Source of the DNA: Arthonia radiata
Taxonomy: Eukaryota > Ascomycota > Arthoniomycetes > Arthoniales > Arthoniaceae
Assembly (NCBI GenBank): GCA_002989075.1
Contig: PSQN01000005.1
Location: 248,001 to 312,000, forward strand
Direction: 5' to 3'
DNA: 64,000 nt
The position numbers and the translations under genes were made by a program. Positions within the stretch are counted from its first letter, which is position 1. Every line of letters begins with the position of its first letter. Shown here one piece after another: positions 20,687-30,971 of the stretch. The notes under the pieces are model-generated. The model saw only the letters and a list, made by a program, of their open reading frames with translations. It was not told the DNA's origin and ran no database searches.

Positions 20687-22059
20687 GACGAAACAATGAA
20701 AACTTCTGGGAGTGCACTGTGGATGATGGCGGCACCGAAAAGATCGAGAGAACAGAGCAACAAATAGTATTAATATGGCAGGCCGGCTGCGGAATGAAAA
20801 ATGTAAGATGAAAGTTAGGCCGCAAGATGGAATAGAGGGAGCATCTTGGCCTTAAGAACGCAGACCACAAGCGATCTACGATGAGACATCCTGGTACAGA
20901 GCGGTGCCGTGCAATCACATGACGTAAAATGCAAATGGTCGGTGCTAAGACACCAAACGATCTGGATCAAGACAAAGCACCATATCCTGAAGTATTCTAA
21001 TGGCGAGACTGTCAGAGCTCGTTTCTGAGTTTTGCGGAGCTTCCAAATTCAGAAGAACCAAGAGACACAAGGCATGTGGGTGGGATGCCTGCCTTTTGCG
21101 ATCCGCAAAGATTTTATGTCTGATGCTCGACGGAGAACCCCAGTCTGGGCTGTCTGAACAAACGTGCTGCGGCCTAACGCTCAGAGTGTCAATCGCGCAT
21201 CCGGGTGCTGTCTCAGAGCGCCGTTTGCAGGCGGGGAACGTTGAATGTACAGAGCTGAGGTGGAACGAAGTGCACAAGATCCCAATTGCTGTACCCACCG
21301 GAAGCCCGTTTGTTGATGTCCACTTCAATCGACATCGATGCAGCAGCAAAACGGAACATGAGCGGTTAATGATGTCTGTGGAAGGCGTCAACGGATGCAA
21401 AGATCATGTTGGGATTCACAAGCCTGGGATGTAGACCACCAAGCTAGGTGCGCCGATGGAAGTGGTGTCAAGCGCATTGATCATCAAGTCCGACGATATG
21501 GAATCATAGCGCTCGATAATCTTGCTGTTGCTGTGGCATTGCCATTAGCCGTTAGACGTTCCTGCTCATGCACAACGAATGCTGGAGATATTAGAGCCTG
21601 CTTTATTGAAATTCGACTGTTTCTTCAGCTTTATGAAAGTGAGATTGATCCTTTGTTATTTGATCGAAATCTCGAGGATAGAAAGACAAGGTGAGTATCT
21701 GCGACCAAGCGTTAGGGGCTAGGCGGGAGCTAAAAGCCTAGTGCAAATCTGCTTAAGATCTACGAAACCGCTCTTGTGGTTTCTGCAGCTACGCTGGCGA
21801 TTCAAATGCCCGAAACACGAAATCTTTGGCAGATTCTGGATTGATGCGGATGCCAGCGAAGTGATTGTACATTGTAGAAGTATGGTGAGGAGAAGATGCA
21901 GGTGCTTCAGACGGTGGTCGGTACCCAGCGCTACCGGTCTTAGCGCGCCAAGCCCTCACCTTCACAGCACAGATTGCCATGCGGTCCAAGTTTAAGATTC
22001 TAGATCGCTTGACCTGCGATTGTATGAATATGCTCAGGTTCACTGAGTCAACCTTGAAG
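20687..22059. other. Intergenic, 1.4 kb, no supported gene
   Basis: Upstream of both flanking genes (divergent). Frames at 21000-21434 (+) and 20945-21400 (-) overlap on opposite strands and show no domain, biased composition or splice pattern, so I do not call them. It probably holds the two promoters. Confidence 0.5.
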
Positions 22060-23919
22060 ATGGCAGAGACGCCGGTCACGGAAGCCCCAGAGCCAGCGGA
22101 ATCATTGTGGTCATTACGCCCACCCTTTCTCCCCACCTCTCCCACTTCTCAATCTGATGCAACTGCATTGCTTCACCTGCGCAGAGATAGCCTCGTTCCG
22201 ATCCACCTGAAGCGCTCTTCACCTGGTACCGAAGAATCGACAGGCTACGCTGAAGGCGCTGTGACAAACACACGCTTCGGCTCCTTCCCACACTCCACGC
22301 TGCTCGACGTACCGTGGGGAAGCCAAGTCCGCGCGAGCATAGTCGATACCGGAAGCAGAGGGCAGAAGAAGCGTAAGAAACAGAAGGATGTGGGGAAGAC
22401 TGAAAAGGGCGAAGAAGGCCCTGCGCGATCGACGACGTCCCCGGTGAAAGACCAACCAGCAATAGAAGCTCATCCGACCTCTCCACGCAAGCGCAATGCC
22501 GACACCGTTGCACCTTTGCAGCCGCCCAAGAAGAAGCTGCAGACGCAGCAAGAGCCACCAAAGCAGGCTGCGACTGGTTTCGCGCATTTGTTGCCGCTCA
22601 CACCTGAAGCTTGGACGATATCATTGCCGCATCGAACGCAAGTGGTCTATACGCCTGACTATAGCTATGTTATACAGCGACTGCGCATACGGCCCGGGAG
22701 CAGAGTGATCGAAGCCGGTGCAGGCAGTGGCAGCTTCACGCATGCGGCAGCGAGAGCGGTCTACAATGGCAGAGAGGGCGAGCAGGCAGGCAGAGTATTC
22801 AGTTACGAATATCACAAGCCTCGGGCAGAGCAGCTGAAGCAAGAGGTCAATGAGCATGGCTTGGGAGAGCTGGTGACAGTGACGCATCGGGATGTGTACA
22901 AAGGCGGCTTCCTCGTACTGCCAGAAGAAGACAGTGACGAAGATGTAGACCACAGCGGACCCAAAGAAAACATTCCCGACGACCAGCAATCCCCCAATGC
23001 TTTGCAAAGCACTCTTCAGCTAGAAACAACTTCTCGAAATCCCCGTACCAGTCCCATGGCCAACGCAATCTTCCTCGACCTCCCCGACCCCTCCCGCGCT
23101 CTCCCGAATCTCACCCACCAGCCACCGCACACCACCTCCACCCCACCACTCTCACCTCTCGATCCCGCACGCCCTGCCCACCTCTGCGCCTTCTTGCCCT
23201 GCATCGAACAAGCACAAACCTTCATCGCGGCCCTGCGCACCCACTCCTTCGTCGAAATCAGCATGTCCGAGCTCATGCACCGCCGACTGGAGGTGCGGCG
23301 CGAGCGCGTCGGGCTCGATCTGGAGGGCTTGAGAGGCGTGAATGCCATGGCAGCGAGTGTGAAGGAGAGTGTGGAGAGGTTGAAGGAAGTGCAGAGACGG
23401 GATCGAGAATTCCGGGAGGCGTCGGCTTTGCGGCCGGTTGGCGGTGCGGTCGCGAAGGAGGAGCTGAGTGATGAGATTAAGGTCGAGGGCGAGGACGGCG
23501 AGATTGACGACGTTAAGCGCGAGGACGACGAATTTAAGCGCGAGGAGAAGGAGGATGACGAGCCGGTGAGAGAGCCAGCAGAGACGCGGGCAGCGCGGTT
23601 GGAGCGCATCAAAGAGCAGCAGAAAGATCGGAAGCCGTGGAAGGAGGGACGGCTGGTTTGTAGGACCGAGCCAGAGTTGAAGAGCCATACGAGCTATCTT
23701 GTGTTTGCTGTGTTGCCACGAGAGTGGACGGAGGAGGATGAGAAGGCGGCTCGAGAGCGGTGGGGCAGCAAAGAAAGCGCTGGTGAGGCTAAGAAAGATG
23801 AAGCTAAGAGGATGAGCAAGAAGGAGAGGAAGGAGGCTAGGAAGCTGGAACAGGTGAAGAAGGAGGATGAACGGCCTCAGGTTGACGGTAGTAATGATGT
23901 CGATATGGCTGATGCGTAG
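22060..23919 (+). CDS. TRM61: tRNA (adenine-58-N1)-methyltransferase catalytic subunit Trm61/Gcd14
   Basis: A 619-residue protein in one exon from the Met at 22060 (MAETPVTEAPEP). An in-frame Met at 21979 exists, but the 22060 start suits the family better. The catalytic domain is marked by LPHRTQVVYTPDYSYVIQRL and the SAM-binding loop VIEAGAGSGSFTHAAARAV, followed by VFSYEYHKPRAEQL and VTVTHRDVYKGGF. With Trm6 it methylates A58 of the tRNA T-loop, including initiator tRNA-Met, in the nucleus. It is far longer than yeast Trm61 (383 aa) because of a basic linker near residue 110 (KKRKKQKDVGKTEKGEEG) and a long Glu/Lys/Asp-rich C-terminus after about residue 470. These extensions look disordered. 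It converges on the TAF6 gene. Confidence 0.92.
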   Translation: MAETPVTEAPEPAESLWSLRPPFLPTSPTSQSDATALLHLRRDSLVPIHLKRSSPGTEESTGYAEGAVTNTRFGSFPHSTLLDVPWGSQVRASIVDTGSRGQKKRKKQKDVGKTEKGEEGPARSTTSPVKDQPAIEAHPTSPRKRNADTVAPLQPPKKKLQTQQEPPKQAATGFAHLLPLTPEAWTISLPHRTQVVYTPDYSYVIQRLRIRPGSRVIEAGAGSGSFTHAAARAVYNGREGEQAGRVFSYEYHKPRAEQLKQEVNEHGLGELVTVTHRDVYKGGFLVLPEEDSDEDVDHSGPKENIPDDQQSPNALQSTLQLETTSRNPRTSPMANAIFLDLPDPSRALPNLTHQPPHTTSTPPLSPLDPARPAHLCAFLPCIEQAQTFIAALRTHSFVEISMSELMHRRLEVRRERVGLDLEGLRGVNAMAASVKESVERLKEVQRRDREFREASALRPVGGAVAKEELSDEIKVEGEDGEIDDVKREDDEFKREEKEDDEPVREPAETRAARLERIKEQQKDRKPWKEGRLVCRTEPELKSHTSYLVFAVLPREWTEEDEKAARERWGSKESAGEAKKDEAKRMSKKERKEARKLEQVKKEDERPQVDGSNDVDMADA

Positions 23920-24311
23920 ATTTGATGGTGACACGTCCACATGATATGGCCCACGCTGGCGGGTCAGGTATAATATCATGCCTTCTTTAGCTGAATAGTA
24001 GGCATGTATGCACTCAGTGGTGATGCATTCACCCTTCCAGCTTTCCAATTCCCAAGTGAATCTCGCGTCCGTGATAGACGGGGACTAGGAGATCTGCTTA
24101 AATCTGGCCCCACTCTCTCAGGGCTGCTGGTATCTAGACATTTTATAAAGCTCTTCGCATCTTGAACGTGCCAGAGACGACGTCTTGGGTGGCTGGAGCC
24201 TGCAGGCCTCCAAGTAAGCACATCAGCGTCTGCTGTCTCACGGCCGTTCATGCTCAGAGCTTTGGCGGGTCTTTCAAACTCGTAAATCGTTCAGTCAACG
24301 TTCATCACCTT
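23920..24311. other. Intergenic between convergent TRM61 and TAF6
   Basis: 392 bp of shared 3' region. No RNA gene, repeat or open frame of note. Confidence 0.6.
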
Positions 24312-25772
24312 TCAGTCTGGCAAGGGCACTTCACTCGCCCTCACGACCACTCTCGCCAATCCTGGCCCTCTCAAGTCCAACACGCCTTGTCCGACCAGCG
24401 AGCCTACCTTCTCAAACAGCTTTCCTTGCTCATCTTCGTTCATCTCCGCGACCTCTCTGCCTCCCATCACATCATCCCGCTCCAGCAGCACGAACGCCTC
24501 CACCGCTGCCTGCACCACCATCCGCAGCTCCATCTCCTTCTTCTCGCGCTCTTGTGGCGGCGTACTCTCATCACCTAGCGTATCCTGGAACATCTCATTG
24601 AGAGTGGCAAGATTCGGCAGAATGAGGACTCGCACTCCTTCTGAGCCGGCAATGACTGAAAGGCCTTTGATGGCGCCATAGTAGGTGCCTGCCGTTTGCG
24701 TCGTGGGCGCGAGCAGGTGCTTGAGCAGAGCGCGGAGAATGCGGGGTTTCAGGCTTGGTGTTGCGTCTGCGAACTTGGGCTGCGCGAGCTTCTGCAGAAG
24801 AGAGGCAGCGAGATCGCGGAGTGCGTAGTGCTGCGGTAGGCCTTCTTGGACGCTATTACCATGGCCATTTGTGAGGGTGGTGAGGAAGCTGTGGGATGTG
24901 GTGCCGATGCTCGGACCGAGCTTGCGGCCAACAAGGCAGGTGAGAACGGGCGGTGTCAGTTGGGCGATATAGGGTTGCATGTGGAGGTGTGGGTTCTCGA
25001 GGAGGGCGTCAACTAAGTTCAACATCTGGCTGAGAATGAAGAGCGATTTCATAGAATGTGTGACTTTCTCTGCGACGTAGTGAACGAAGTAGGGTACTAG
25101 CTGGTGAAGGCCTGGATCGTTTCGTAAAGAGCCTAACGCTGAAGCGCGGTATTCCGGATTGCCCTCGTCCAGTGTCGCGGCACACACGTGCTCGAAGTAC
25201 AGCTGGAGCTCTTTTGACAGCACATGCTTCACGAGTGGCTTCACGGTCAGATTGTCCGCCCCTGCCATTGCCGCAGCATGAGGATTTGCGCCAGGTCCTT
25301 TTGGTAACAGGTCTGACTGCCGCGCATCTGCGGGTGCTGGATTTGGTGGTATCGTCGGCTGTACACCCTCCACTGCCAGCCAATGCGCCGTGAATGTGAT
25401 CTCTCTTGGCACCTTCGGTAGCGGCGCATTAATCAGCTTCTCAAAGTCCACCTCTTCGTCTTCCAGGTAGAAGAGCGGTTGTCCTGGGCCTATACTTGCT
25501 TCGCCGAACCTGAGCGGTCGCGTGCTTTCGTAGCCATACAACGGTTCTTGATCGAGGATGCGCAGCGCTTGTGAGATGTCTTGCGTGAAGAGCGTGGTAC
25601 GTTTTGAGTGTCGCATGCATTTCAACGCTTCTTCAAGGACTTGGCCAATCCGGAACTCAACATCGCGTGTGAGGTGGTCCGCAGCGTCTATGGTGAGGGA
25701 GGAGATGCCGACAGATTCAGCAACGTCGCGGATGTTATCTGGATTCCAGACTGAGCCTGACGCGGCCGCCAT
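24312..25772 (-). CDS. TAF6: Transcription initiation factor TFIID/SAGA subunit TAF6
   Basis: A single exon of 486 aa. Residues 1-75 form the histone fold (VWNPDNIRDVAESVGISSL through QDISQALRIL), which pairs with TAF9 in TFIID and SAGA. The linker contains the family segment YGYESTRPLRFGEAS. From about residue 165 the HEAT-repeat TAF6C region begins (LSKELQLYFEHVCAATLDE, then LRNDPGLHQLVPYFVHYVAEK and the later PRILRALLKHLLAPTTQ). Length and order match the yeast and human proteins. It acts in the nucleus in preinitiation-complex assembly. Confidence 0.95.
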   Translation of the reverse strand: MAAASGSVWNPDNIRDVAESVGISSLTIDAADHLTRDVEFRIGQVLEEALKCMRHSKRTTLFTQDISQALRILDQEPLYGYESTRPLRFGEASIGPGQPLFYLEDEEVDFEKLINAPLPKVPREITFTAHWLAVEGVQPTIPPNPAPADARQSDLLPKGPGANPHAAAMAGADNLTVKPLVKHVLSKELQLYFEHVCAATLDEGNPEYRASALGSLRNDPGLHQLVPYFVHYVAEKVTHSMKSLFILSQMLNLVDALLENPHLHMQPYIAQLTPPVLTCLVGRKLGPSIGTTSHSFLTTLTNGHGNSVQEGLPQHYALRDLAASLLQKLAQPKFADATPSLKPRILRALLKHLLAPTTQTAGTYYGAIKGLSVIAGSEGVRVLILPNLATLNEMFQDTLGDESTPPQEREKKEMELRMVVQAAVEAFVLLERDDVMGGREVAEMNEDEQGKLFEKVGSLVGQGVLDLRGPGLARVVVRASEVPLPD

Positions 25773-26187
25773 GATGCAGGTGATGAGCTTGGGGAGCGCG
25801 ATATCTAGTGTAGGAGAGGCGGATTCATATGCCCAGTGCTAGCAATGGAGCATGGCGCATAAGTTCCAGTAGATCGCAATCCACAGTCTTCTTTTCCTTG
25901 CTCGCACGAAATGAGCGACGAACGTCGCTACGACGCTGTTACTGGAGGCACTCGACCTTGAGGTGAAGATGCAAGCAAGGCAGGTATCATGAAAACGAGA
26001 GCGAAGTATGTCGATCGAGAAAATCATGGCACAGTGATCTCCATTGAGGTAAGGGTTTGCCCTTACTCGCATCAAGCCATACTAGTTCCTCGACTGCAAG
26101 ACGCACGTCAAACGCTGTTCGCCGAGGACACTCTCACGCATGGGTTGAGCATTCACGTCTTGTCAAACGCATTCCAGATGCCTCGAT
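25773..26187. other. Intergenic, TAF6 promoter side
   Basis: 415 bp between the TAF6 start and the 3' end of the PQ-loop gene, both on the minus strand. The short frame at 25989-26261 (+) shows no coding character. Confidence 0.5.
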
Positions 26188-27005
26188 TCAGCCTCCGAAC
26201 ATGTAGTACTGCGATCCCAAATACATATCACATCCGAATTGAAATAGACCACACAATTTGAAGGCCCAGGTGATCGTAGACTGCGATAAAAAGAAGAAAC
26301 TCATCTTCATCACGTCGCCAATTAGCCAATTGATCAGCACACTCAGCCTGAAGCCCTTGCAAGACCGGCTGCGCTGGTTATTGAAGATCTGCGGGAGTGG
26401 CAGCGTCGCTTCTATGGCTAACGCCAGGTAACCAATGGTGTTGACATAAAGCTGTGAGCTGCCCAACACAACTTGGAAAACGAACAGACCGCCGGTTAGA
26501 TAGGCCAGGAAAAGCCAATATGGTCTCTCCTGCCTCCACTGCCAGAAGCCGTAGGGTCGTGGGCCTGAAAGGAGGCTCTGTGGTTTCTCGCTGGAGAAGG
26601 GTGTCGTGTCGGCGGTTGAGCGATTCTGCAGCGCGACGTGCAACAGTAGTAGCTGCACGTTGACCATCAAGACTGCTTGAATGAATAATGACTTGTCATA
26701 GTGTACGCCGAACCAGTAGAAGATCCTAGGGGCTCATTAGCACAACGGAGACCCTGTCATTGATACCTCCACACTCATGACATACTTGGTGATGGATGCT
26801 ACAAGCATAATGAGTGGTATGTCGAGCGAAAAGTTACCAATAGATCTTGACTTGTGCATTGAATAGATTTGGTCTGCATATGAGGTGATTGGGGATGTAA
26901 TGAGGCTGGCTTTAGTCAGCATCACTGCCGTCACGGTCTGTCAGATCTTGTCTATACTTACAATATGGGAGACACCCTCGTTATGAAGGCGCTGAGTAAA
27001 TTCAT
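26188..27005 (-). CDS. PQ-loop repeat membrane protein, Any1/SLC66A2-like
   Basis: Three exons, 27005-26962, 26905-26786 and 26725-26188, with 56- and 60-nt introns; all phases agree and give 233 aa. The two PQ-loop repeats are visible: the first near YADQIYSMHKSRSIGNFSLD, the second at ATLPLPQIFNNQRSRSCKGF. Several hydrophobic helices lie between (WLFLAYLTGGLFVFQVVLGS and others), as expected for a seven-helix PQ-loop protein. The layout matches yeast Any1/Cfs1 and human PQLC1, Golgi/endosomal proteins that oppose the flippase Neo1 and act in phospholipid asymmetry. Subfamily assignment rests on the SCKGFRLSVLINWLIGD segment and is fairly secure. Confidence 0.85.
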
Positions 27006-27546
27006 ATCGACTTTGCGAACTACAAACTCTTTGGCTTGGGGAAGGAGTGATGAGAGATGAGAGAATGACATTCCCCTCGCTTGATGCCGCTGAAGGGGGT
27101 CGAAAGAATGTTATTGCCTATAAGCCATGATCGAGATGCTTTTTACGTCACCAGCAAGATTTCATGGGAGTGTTGGTCGCACACCAGTGGCAGATGCTTC
27201 CCCTTTCCAAACTCGACCTTGTTCAGCTGCTCTGACAGGGAGATCCTTAATCCCTCATTATTCAGGCATTCAATAACTTGTCTCAGCCACAGTCGGGCCA
27301 GCCCCGCCCCCGCCTTTTCTGGCGTCGGAGATACGGCTCTCACCGGAAGTGTTCCGAGACAGCTCCTCACGCGACAGCTCTCCCGACCAGCTCCGAGCAC
27401 TTCGTCCAGTCTCTCGTCTTGTCTCTCATTCTTTACTCTTCAATATCTGCAGCACTCTGCATTCACTCACTCATACATAGATCACCATGCAATAGCATAG
27501 ACGTAGAATCATTGCATTCGCACGCAAAAGCATCACAGCCGGCATC
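27006..27546. promoter_or_regulatory. Divergent promoter region between PQ-loop and Ca3427-like genes
   Basis: 541 bp between divergently transcribed genes. The half nearest 27546 is CT-rich (CTCTCGTCTTGTCTCTCATT at 27410-27429), as in fungal core promoters. No TATA box is convincing. Confidence 0.5.
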
Positions 27547-28662
27547 ATGAACGCCCACACCCTCCGCACATCCCTCCGAACCCTTCCGCAGCTCTCACAC
27601 TCACGTCGAGCCTTCTCATCTTCCAGCATACGCTCGCAAGAAAAGCTCAGGATTGGCTATGTACCCGGTAAGTCTTGATACTCGCCTCGCCTCCCCCAAC
27701 ACCCTCCGCGAACCCCACTCCCTCAAATCGCATGCCTCTCTTCTGCCATTGCAACCACTGTTGCGGAGCATGTTCACTAACACCCACCAGAACACTTCGC
27801 CGCGCCCCTCCACTTCGCTCAGAACAACTTCGGCCTCTCAGACCATGCAACGCTCACACCCTTCCCTGCCGGCACCGGCTCCATGATCGAAGCCTTCCAC
27901 CGCGACAACATCGACGTGGGCGTCGGTCTGACCGAGTCCTGGGTCGCAGGCATGGCTCGCGACCACGCGCGCGCCCAGCTGTCCAACAAGAAAGAGTGGC
28001 AGCGCTTCCACATCGCCTCCTCTTACGTCGAGTCACCCCTCCGCTGGGCCCTCAGCACCGGCGCGAAGCGATCCGACATCAAAGACATCTCTAACTTACG
28101 CCACGGGTCAGTTGGCGTAAGTCGCATCGGGAGCGGCAGCCACATAATGAGCATGGTGCTCGCGGATCAGCAGCGGTGGTTTGACCCGCAGGGAGGTCCG
28201 CCCTTCCAAATTGTGATATGCGGCCCGTTCAAGGAACTGAGGGATGCCGTCAACAGAAAGAGCGCAGACTTCTTTATGTGGGAACACTACACATCTAAAC
28301 GCTTCTGGGAGAACGGCGAGCTCAAGCGCATTGGTGAGGTGCCGACGCCGTGGAATGGGTGGCACATCGCTGTGCGTGGGAGCACGGCGGATCCGAGGGT
28401 TGAAGAGTTTGTCTATCCTGCGTTGCAAAAGGGACTGGAGCACTTCAGGCAGGAGAAGGAGGATACCATGGACTTCATCACTTCGAACATGGAGTACAGC
28501 AGGGAAGACACAGAGGCGTGGTACAAGGAGGTGGTATATCCGAACGGATTCGGGCAGGTGAACAGGCAAGGCATCAGTGCAGCGATCAAGAGCTTGAGGA
28601 CGGCGGGCTTCATTCAGAGTGGCGAAGTTGCGCTGGAAGACTTCTTATGTGCTGAGTCGTAG
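27547..28662 (+). CDS. Ca3427-like periplasmic-binding-protein-fold protein (PBP2)
   Basis: Exons 27547-27667 and 27791-28662 around a 123-nt intron give 330 aa. The N-terminus (MNAHTLRTSLRTLPQLSHSR) is a likely mitochondrial presequence. The mature start, EKLRIGYVPEHFAAPLHFAQ, is the typical first strand of a type-2 periplasmic-binding fold. Further conserved pieces are DNIDVGVGLTESW, SRIGSGSHIMSMVLADQQ and the hinge-region DFFMWEHYTSK. This matches the fungal family typified by Candida albicans Ca3427, a solute-binding fold related to proteins for thiamine pyrimidine precursors. No transporter partner lies nearby. Ligand and role are unknown; a link to thiamine precursor metabolism is inference from the fold. 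Confidence 0.85.
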
Positions 28663-29074
28663 CAAGACAAGGGGCCTAATGAGGTGCATCCGGTTGCGAA
28701 TGGAGTTACTGAGGCCGTGTCGGCGTTGACAGGCATTCACTGCGGCGTCTAGAAAGACACTTGCATGGCATGGACGGGGCAATGAAGGCAATGGTTGACA
28801 TGCTACGCCGATGCACAACGAACATAGACAGTAGTAGAAGCTGAAAAAATAGTGTCAGTATTAATGGACAGCTGAATTGATGTGAAACGAGTGACTGGGT
28901 TGATTGCTACTTCATCTTCTTCAATTTGTTACTTCCTCCGCCATGCTGCTCGATCATTGTCCGCTTCCGTGCAAATTCTCTCATCCACCACCACTGCTTC
29001 TGCACAATTTCAAGAAGCTTCTCTCATGTTGATTTAGAAGAATCGTCACACTCAAAAGGACCACCAGCGATCTC
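28663..29074. other. Intergenic, convergent 3' ends
   Basis: 412 bp between convergent genes. No supported frame or repeat. Confidence 0.55.
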
Positions 29075-30105
29075 TTACACGTCCCAGACCTTGAACGTAT
29101 CCTTGTCCGTGTACTTACCCGCCTCAACATCACCGATGTACTGGTTCGGCGTTCGGTAGGACATGCTATTGGGCGTATTACCAACCTCACGGGATGGTCT
29201 ATCTTGAGTCAGTACGAGTTTTCGAATAGCGATTGCCTTACACGCTTACCGAAGATTGCGGACTCGTCCTGTAGTCTCCACCAACCCACGCGACAGTGCA
29301 ACTACAAATTGCTTGACGCTGCCAAATGCCGCAGATAGGTGGTCAAGGAAGGACCGACGCTGAGCAATCTTGATTTGGTGAGGCAGCTGGAGTGGCTGAA
29401 GTTCTTTGCCATCGAAGCGAGCAATTTCTGGGTTCGCATCAGCATAGACTTGGGTGCAGGAAAGTGGAAGCAAGACTCACGAGGTTTGGGTTGCGTGAAC
29501 GTCGAGGGCGAAGCCATCATAGAATTTGCTCGATGATGATTCCTGGTGATGTGAGACGTCTTGGGAAGTTGAAGGCTCTTTGGTCGTGGGGAGTCAAGAC
29601 GGTAGTAGCGGGTTCTCTTGCTGGCCGACTTGAGAAGATTGGGCGTTTCAGCAAAAGGCGACTTGGCCATGATGTTGGACAATTTATTAAGAGCTGGTGA
29701 AGTCGACTTGCTGCCTTCCTTCATTTGCTCATGCTTGCTGTCACTGAGACGGAGTCTGAACATGGCCGGTGAGGTGACGATGATAGGGGGCGACCGGCGC
29801 TCCGGGCGAGGTGGAAGGGGAGGGGGTTGAGCGCCTGCTAGGGTGCCCTGAACGGGTTTCTCGTTGACAGTAGGTACTCGCAAGCTGGCGGAGTGCAAAT
29901 TTGGCACCGTAGTGTTGTTCGTTTTGACTTTGTCGTATTTGGTGCCACGCACAGCGACGGTGTCTTTCTTCTTACCGCGTGCATGAGCACGACTGAGGTC
30001 GAGAGGAGTCGGTCCATGGCCTCTCTTAATGGCAAGACCAGAAGCACCTGTCAAAGGTGCGTTGGGGACGTCGAAGTCGAACATTTGAGCAAAAACGGCT
30101 GCCAT
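29075..30105 (-). CDS. Hypothetical fungal protein
   Basis: Not recognised. Three exons (30105-29481, 29427-29250, 29198-29075) with canonical donors GTGAGT and GTAAGC give 308 aa with matching phases, which supports a real gene. The N-terminus (MAAVFAQMFDFDVPNAPLTG) is followed by a basic, Pro/Ser-rich, probably disordered region with PPPLPPRPERRSPP. The C-terminal 80 residues look folded (RRSFLDHLSAAFGSVKQFVV) and end in GKYTDKDTFKVWDV. Several Ser-Pro and Thr-Pro sites suggest phosphorylation. It may be a dothideomycete-specific regulator; no function is claimed. Confidence 0.65.
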
Positions 30106-30472
30106 TATGCTCTGTTGACTGCTGTGCTGCGAGTCTGCTTCTGAGAAGGACGACCGGCGTCTAAGGTGAATGAGAACGATTGGAGATGCAGAAAGGAAGG
30201 GTGCAGAGAAGTATATGCAAAGGTATGTGGAAGAGGAGTGAAGGAGTAAAGTTATTGAAGGTTTCGAAGATGAGTATTGTAGAATGTTTTGTTGGTAGCT
30301 CCGGCAACCGTGTCGCGAGGCGTTCTGTGAGTGTCAACAACTGGTTGCCCTGGGAGATTGTTGTCTTGCCTTGAGTGTGGAAGAGGTGGGGTCTCAAAGA
30401 CCAGCGAAGAAGACGAAGTGCTGCTGGAGCGTTGAGCATTGCGTTCGGCCTCATTTGGCTTCTACATTATGC
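30106..30472. other. Short intergenic segment
   Basis: Promoter side of the 308-aa hypothetical gene. The minus-strand frame at 30161-30454 is open but has no coding signature. Confidence 0.45.
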
Positions 30473-30841
30473 TCACCTGGTCGTATCCGATGTCACCATA
30501 CCTGGGTTACCTTCAGTCCACTCTGGCCAAAATCTTTGTGATACGGGACGGCCTGAAGATACCGAACGTCTCCTCCCTCGTGGATATCTCGATCCTGACC
30601 TGGAGTGCCTTCGCCTCGAGCGTTGTCTTGAGCGATGGCGGCTTCGGCTCAACGACCAGTCGTCGTCATCATCATATCTGTAATCTCTTCGATTTTGGTT
30701 GTAGTCTCTATGGTCGTATGCGGACCTCGACCTTCGACTATTGTTCCTTGAGTTACGAGGTGGTGCCACATAAGCGTAATCAACCCACTTTGGAAGACAA
30801 AAGAATGCTAGAAGAGCCCCTGCTATGATAGGTAGAACCAT
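30473..30841 (-). CDS. Small membrane-anchored Arg/Ser-rich hypothetical protein
   Basis: 122 aa, not recognised. A hydrophobic N-terminal segment (VLPIIAGALLAFFCLPKWV) could be a signal anchor. The rest is strongly basic, with an Asp run (DDDDDW) followed by RSRHRSRQRSRRRHSRSGSR. This single-helix plus RS-like tail layout recurs in small fungal membrane proteins. The frame may continue in another exon, since GTGAGC follows near its 3' end. It lies between two minus-strand genes. Confidence 0.45.
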   Translation of the reverse strand: MVLPIIAGALLAFFCLPKWVDYAYVAPPRNSRNNSRRSRSAYDHRDYNQNRRDYRYDDDDDWSLSRSRHRSRQRSRRRHSRSGSRYPRGRRRSVSSGRPVSQRFWPEWTEGNPGMVTSDTTR

Positions 30842-30971
30842 TAGGAATAAAAGAGCATGTTTTGAATGGATATGACAGGTTCAAAAGGGGGAAGTGATTG
30901 GAGGCAATATCAGTGGTTTGACAATACGGTCGACAGAGCGTTGGACTTTCAGGAACCCTCAGCAGAGGAAG

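Noticed and set aside
21000-21434. 144-aa plus-strand gene between the SET gene and TRM61
   Set aside because: An equally long frame lies opposite it, and no conserved motif, splice site or biased composition supports it.
23152-24048. Minus-strand 298-aa frame opposite TRM61
   Set aside because: Shadow of the TRM61 coding region; leucine-rich composition comes from the antisense of its charged codons.
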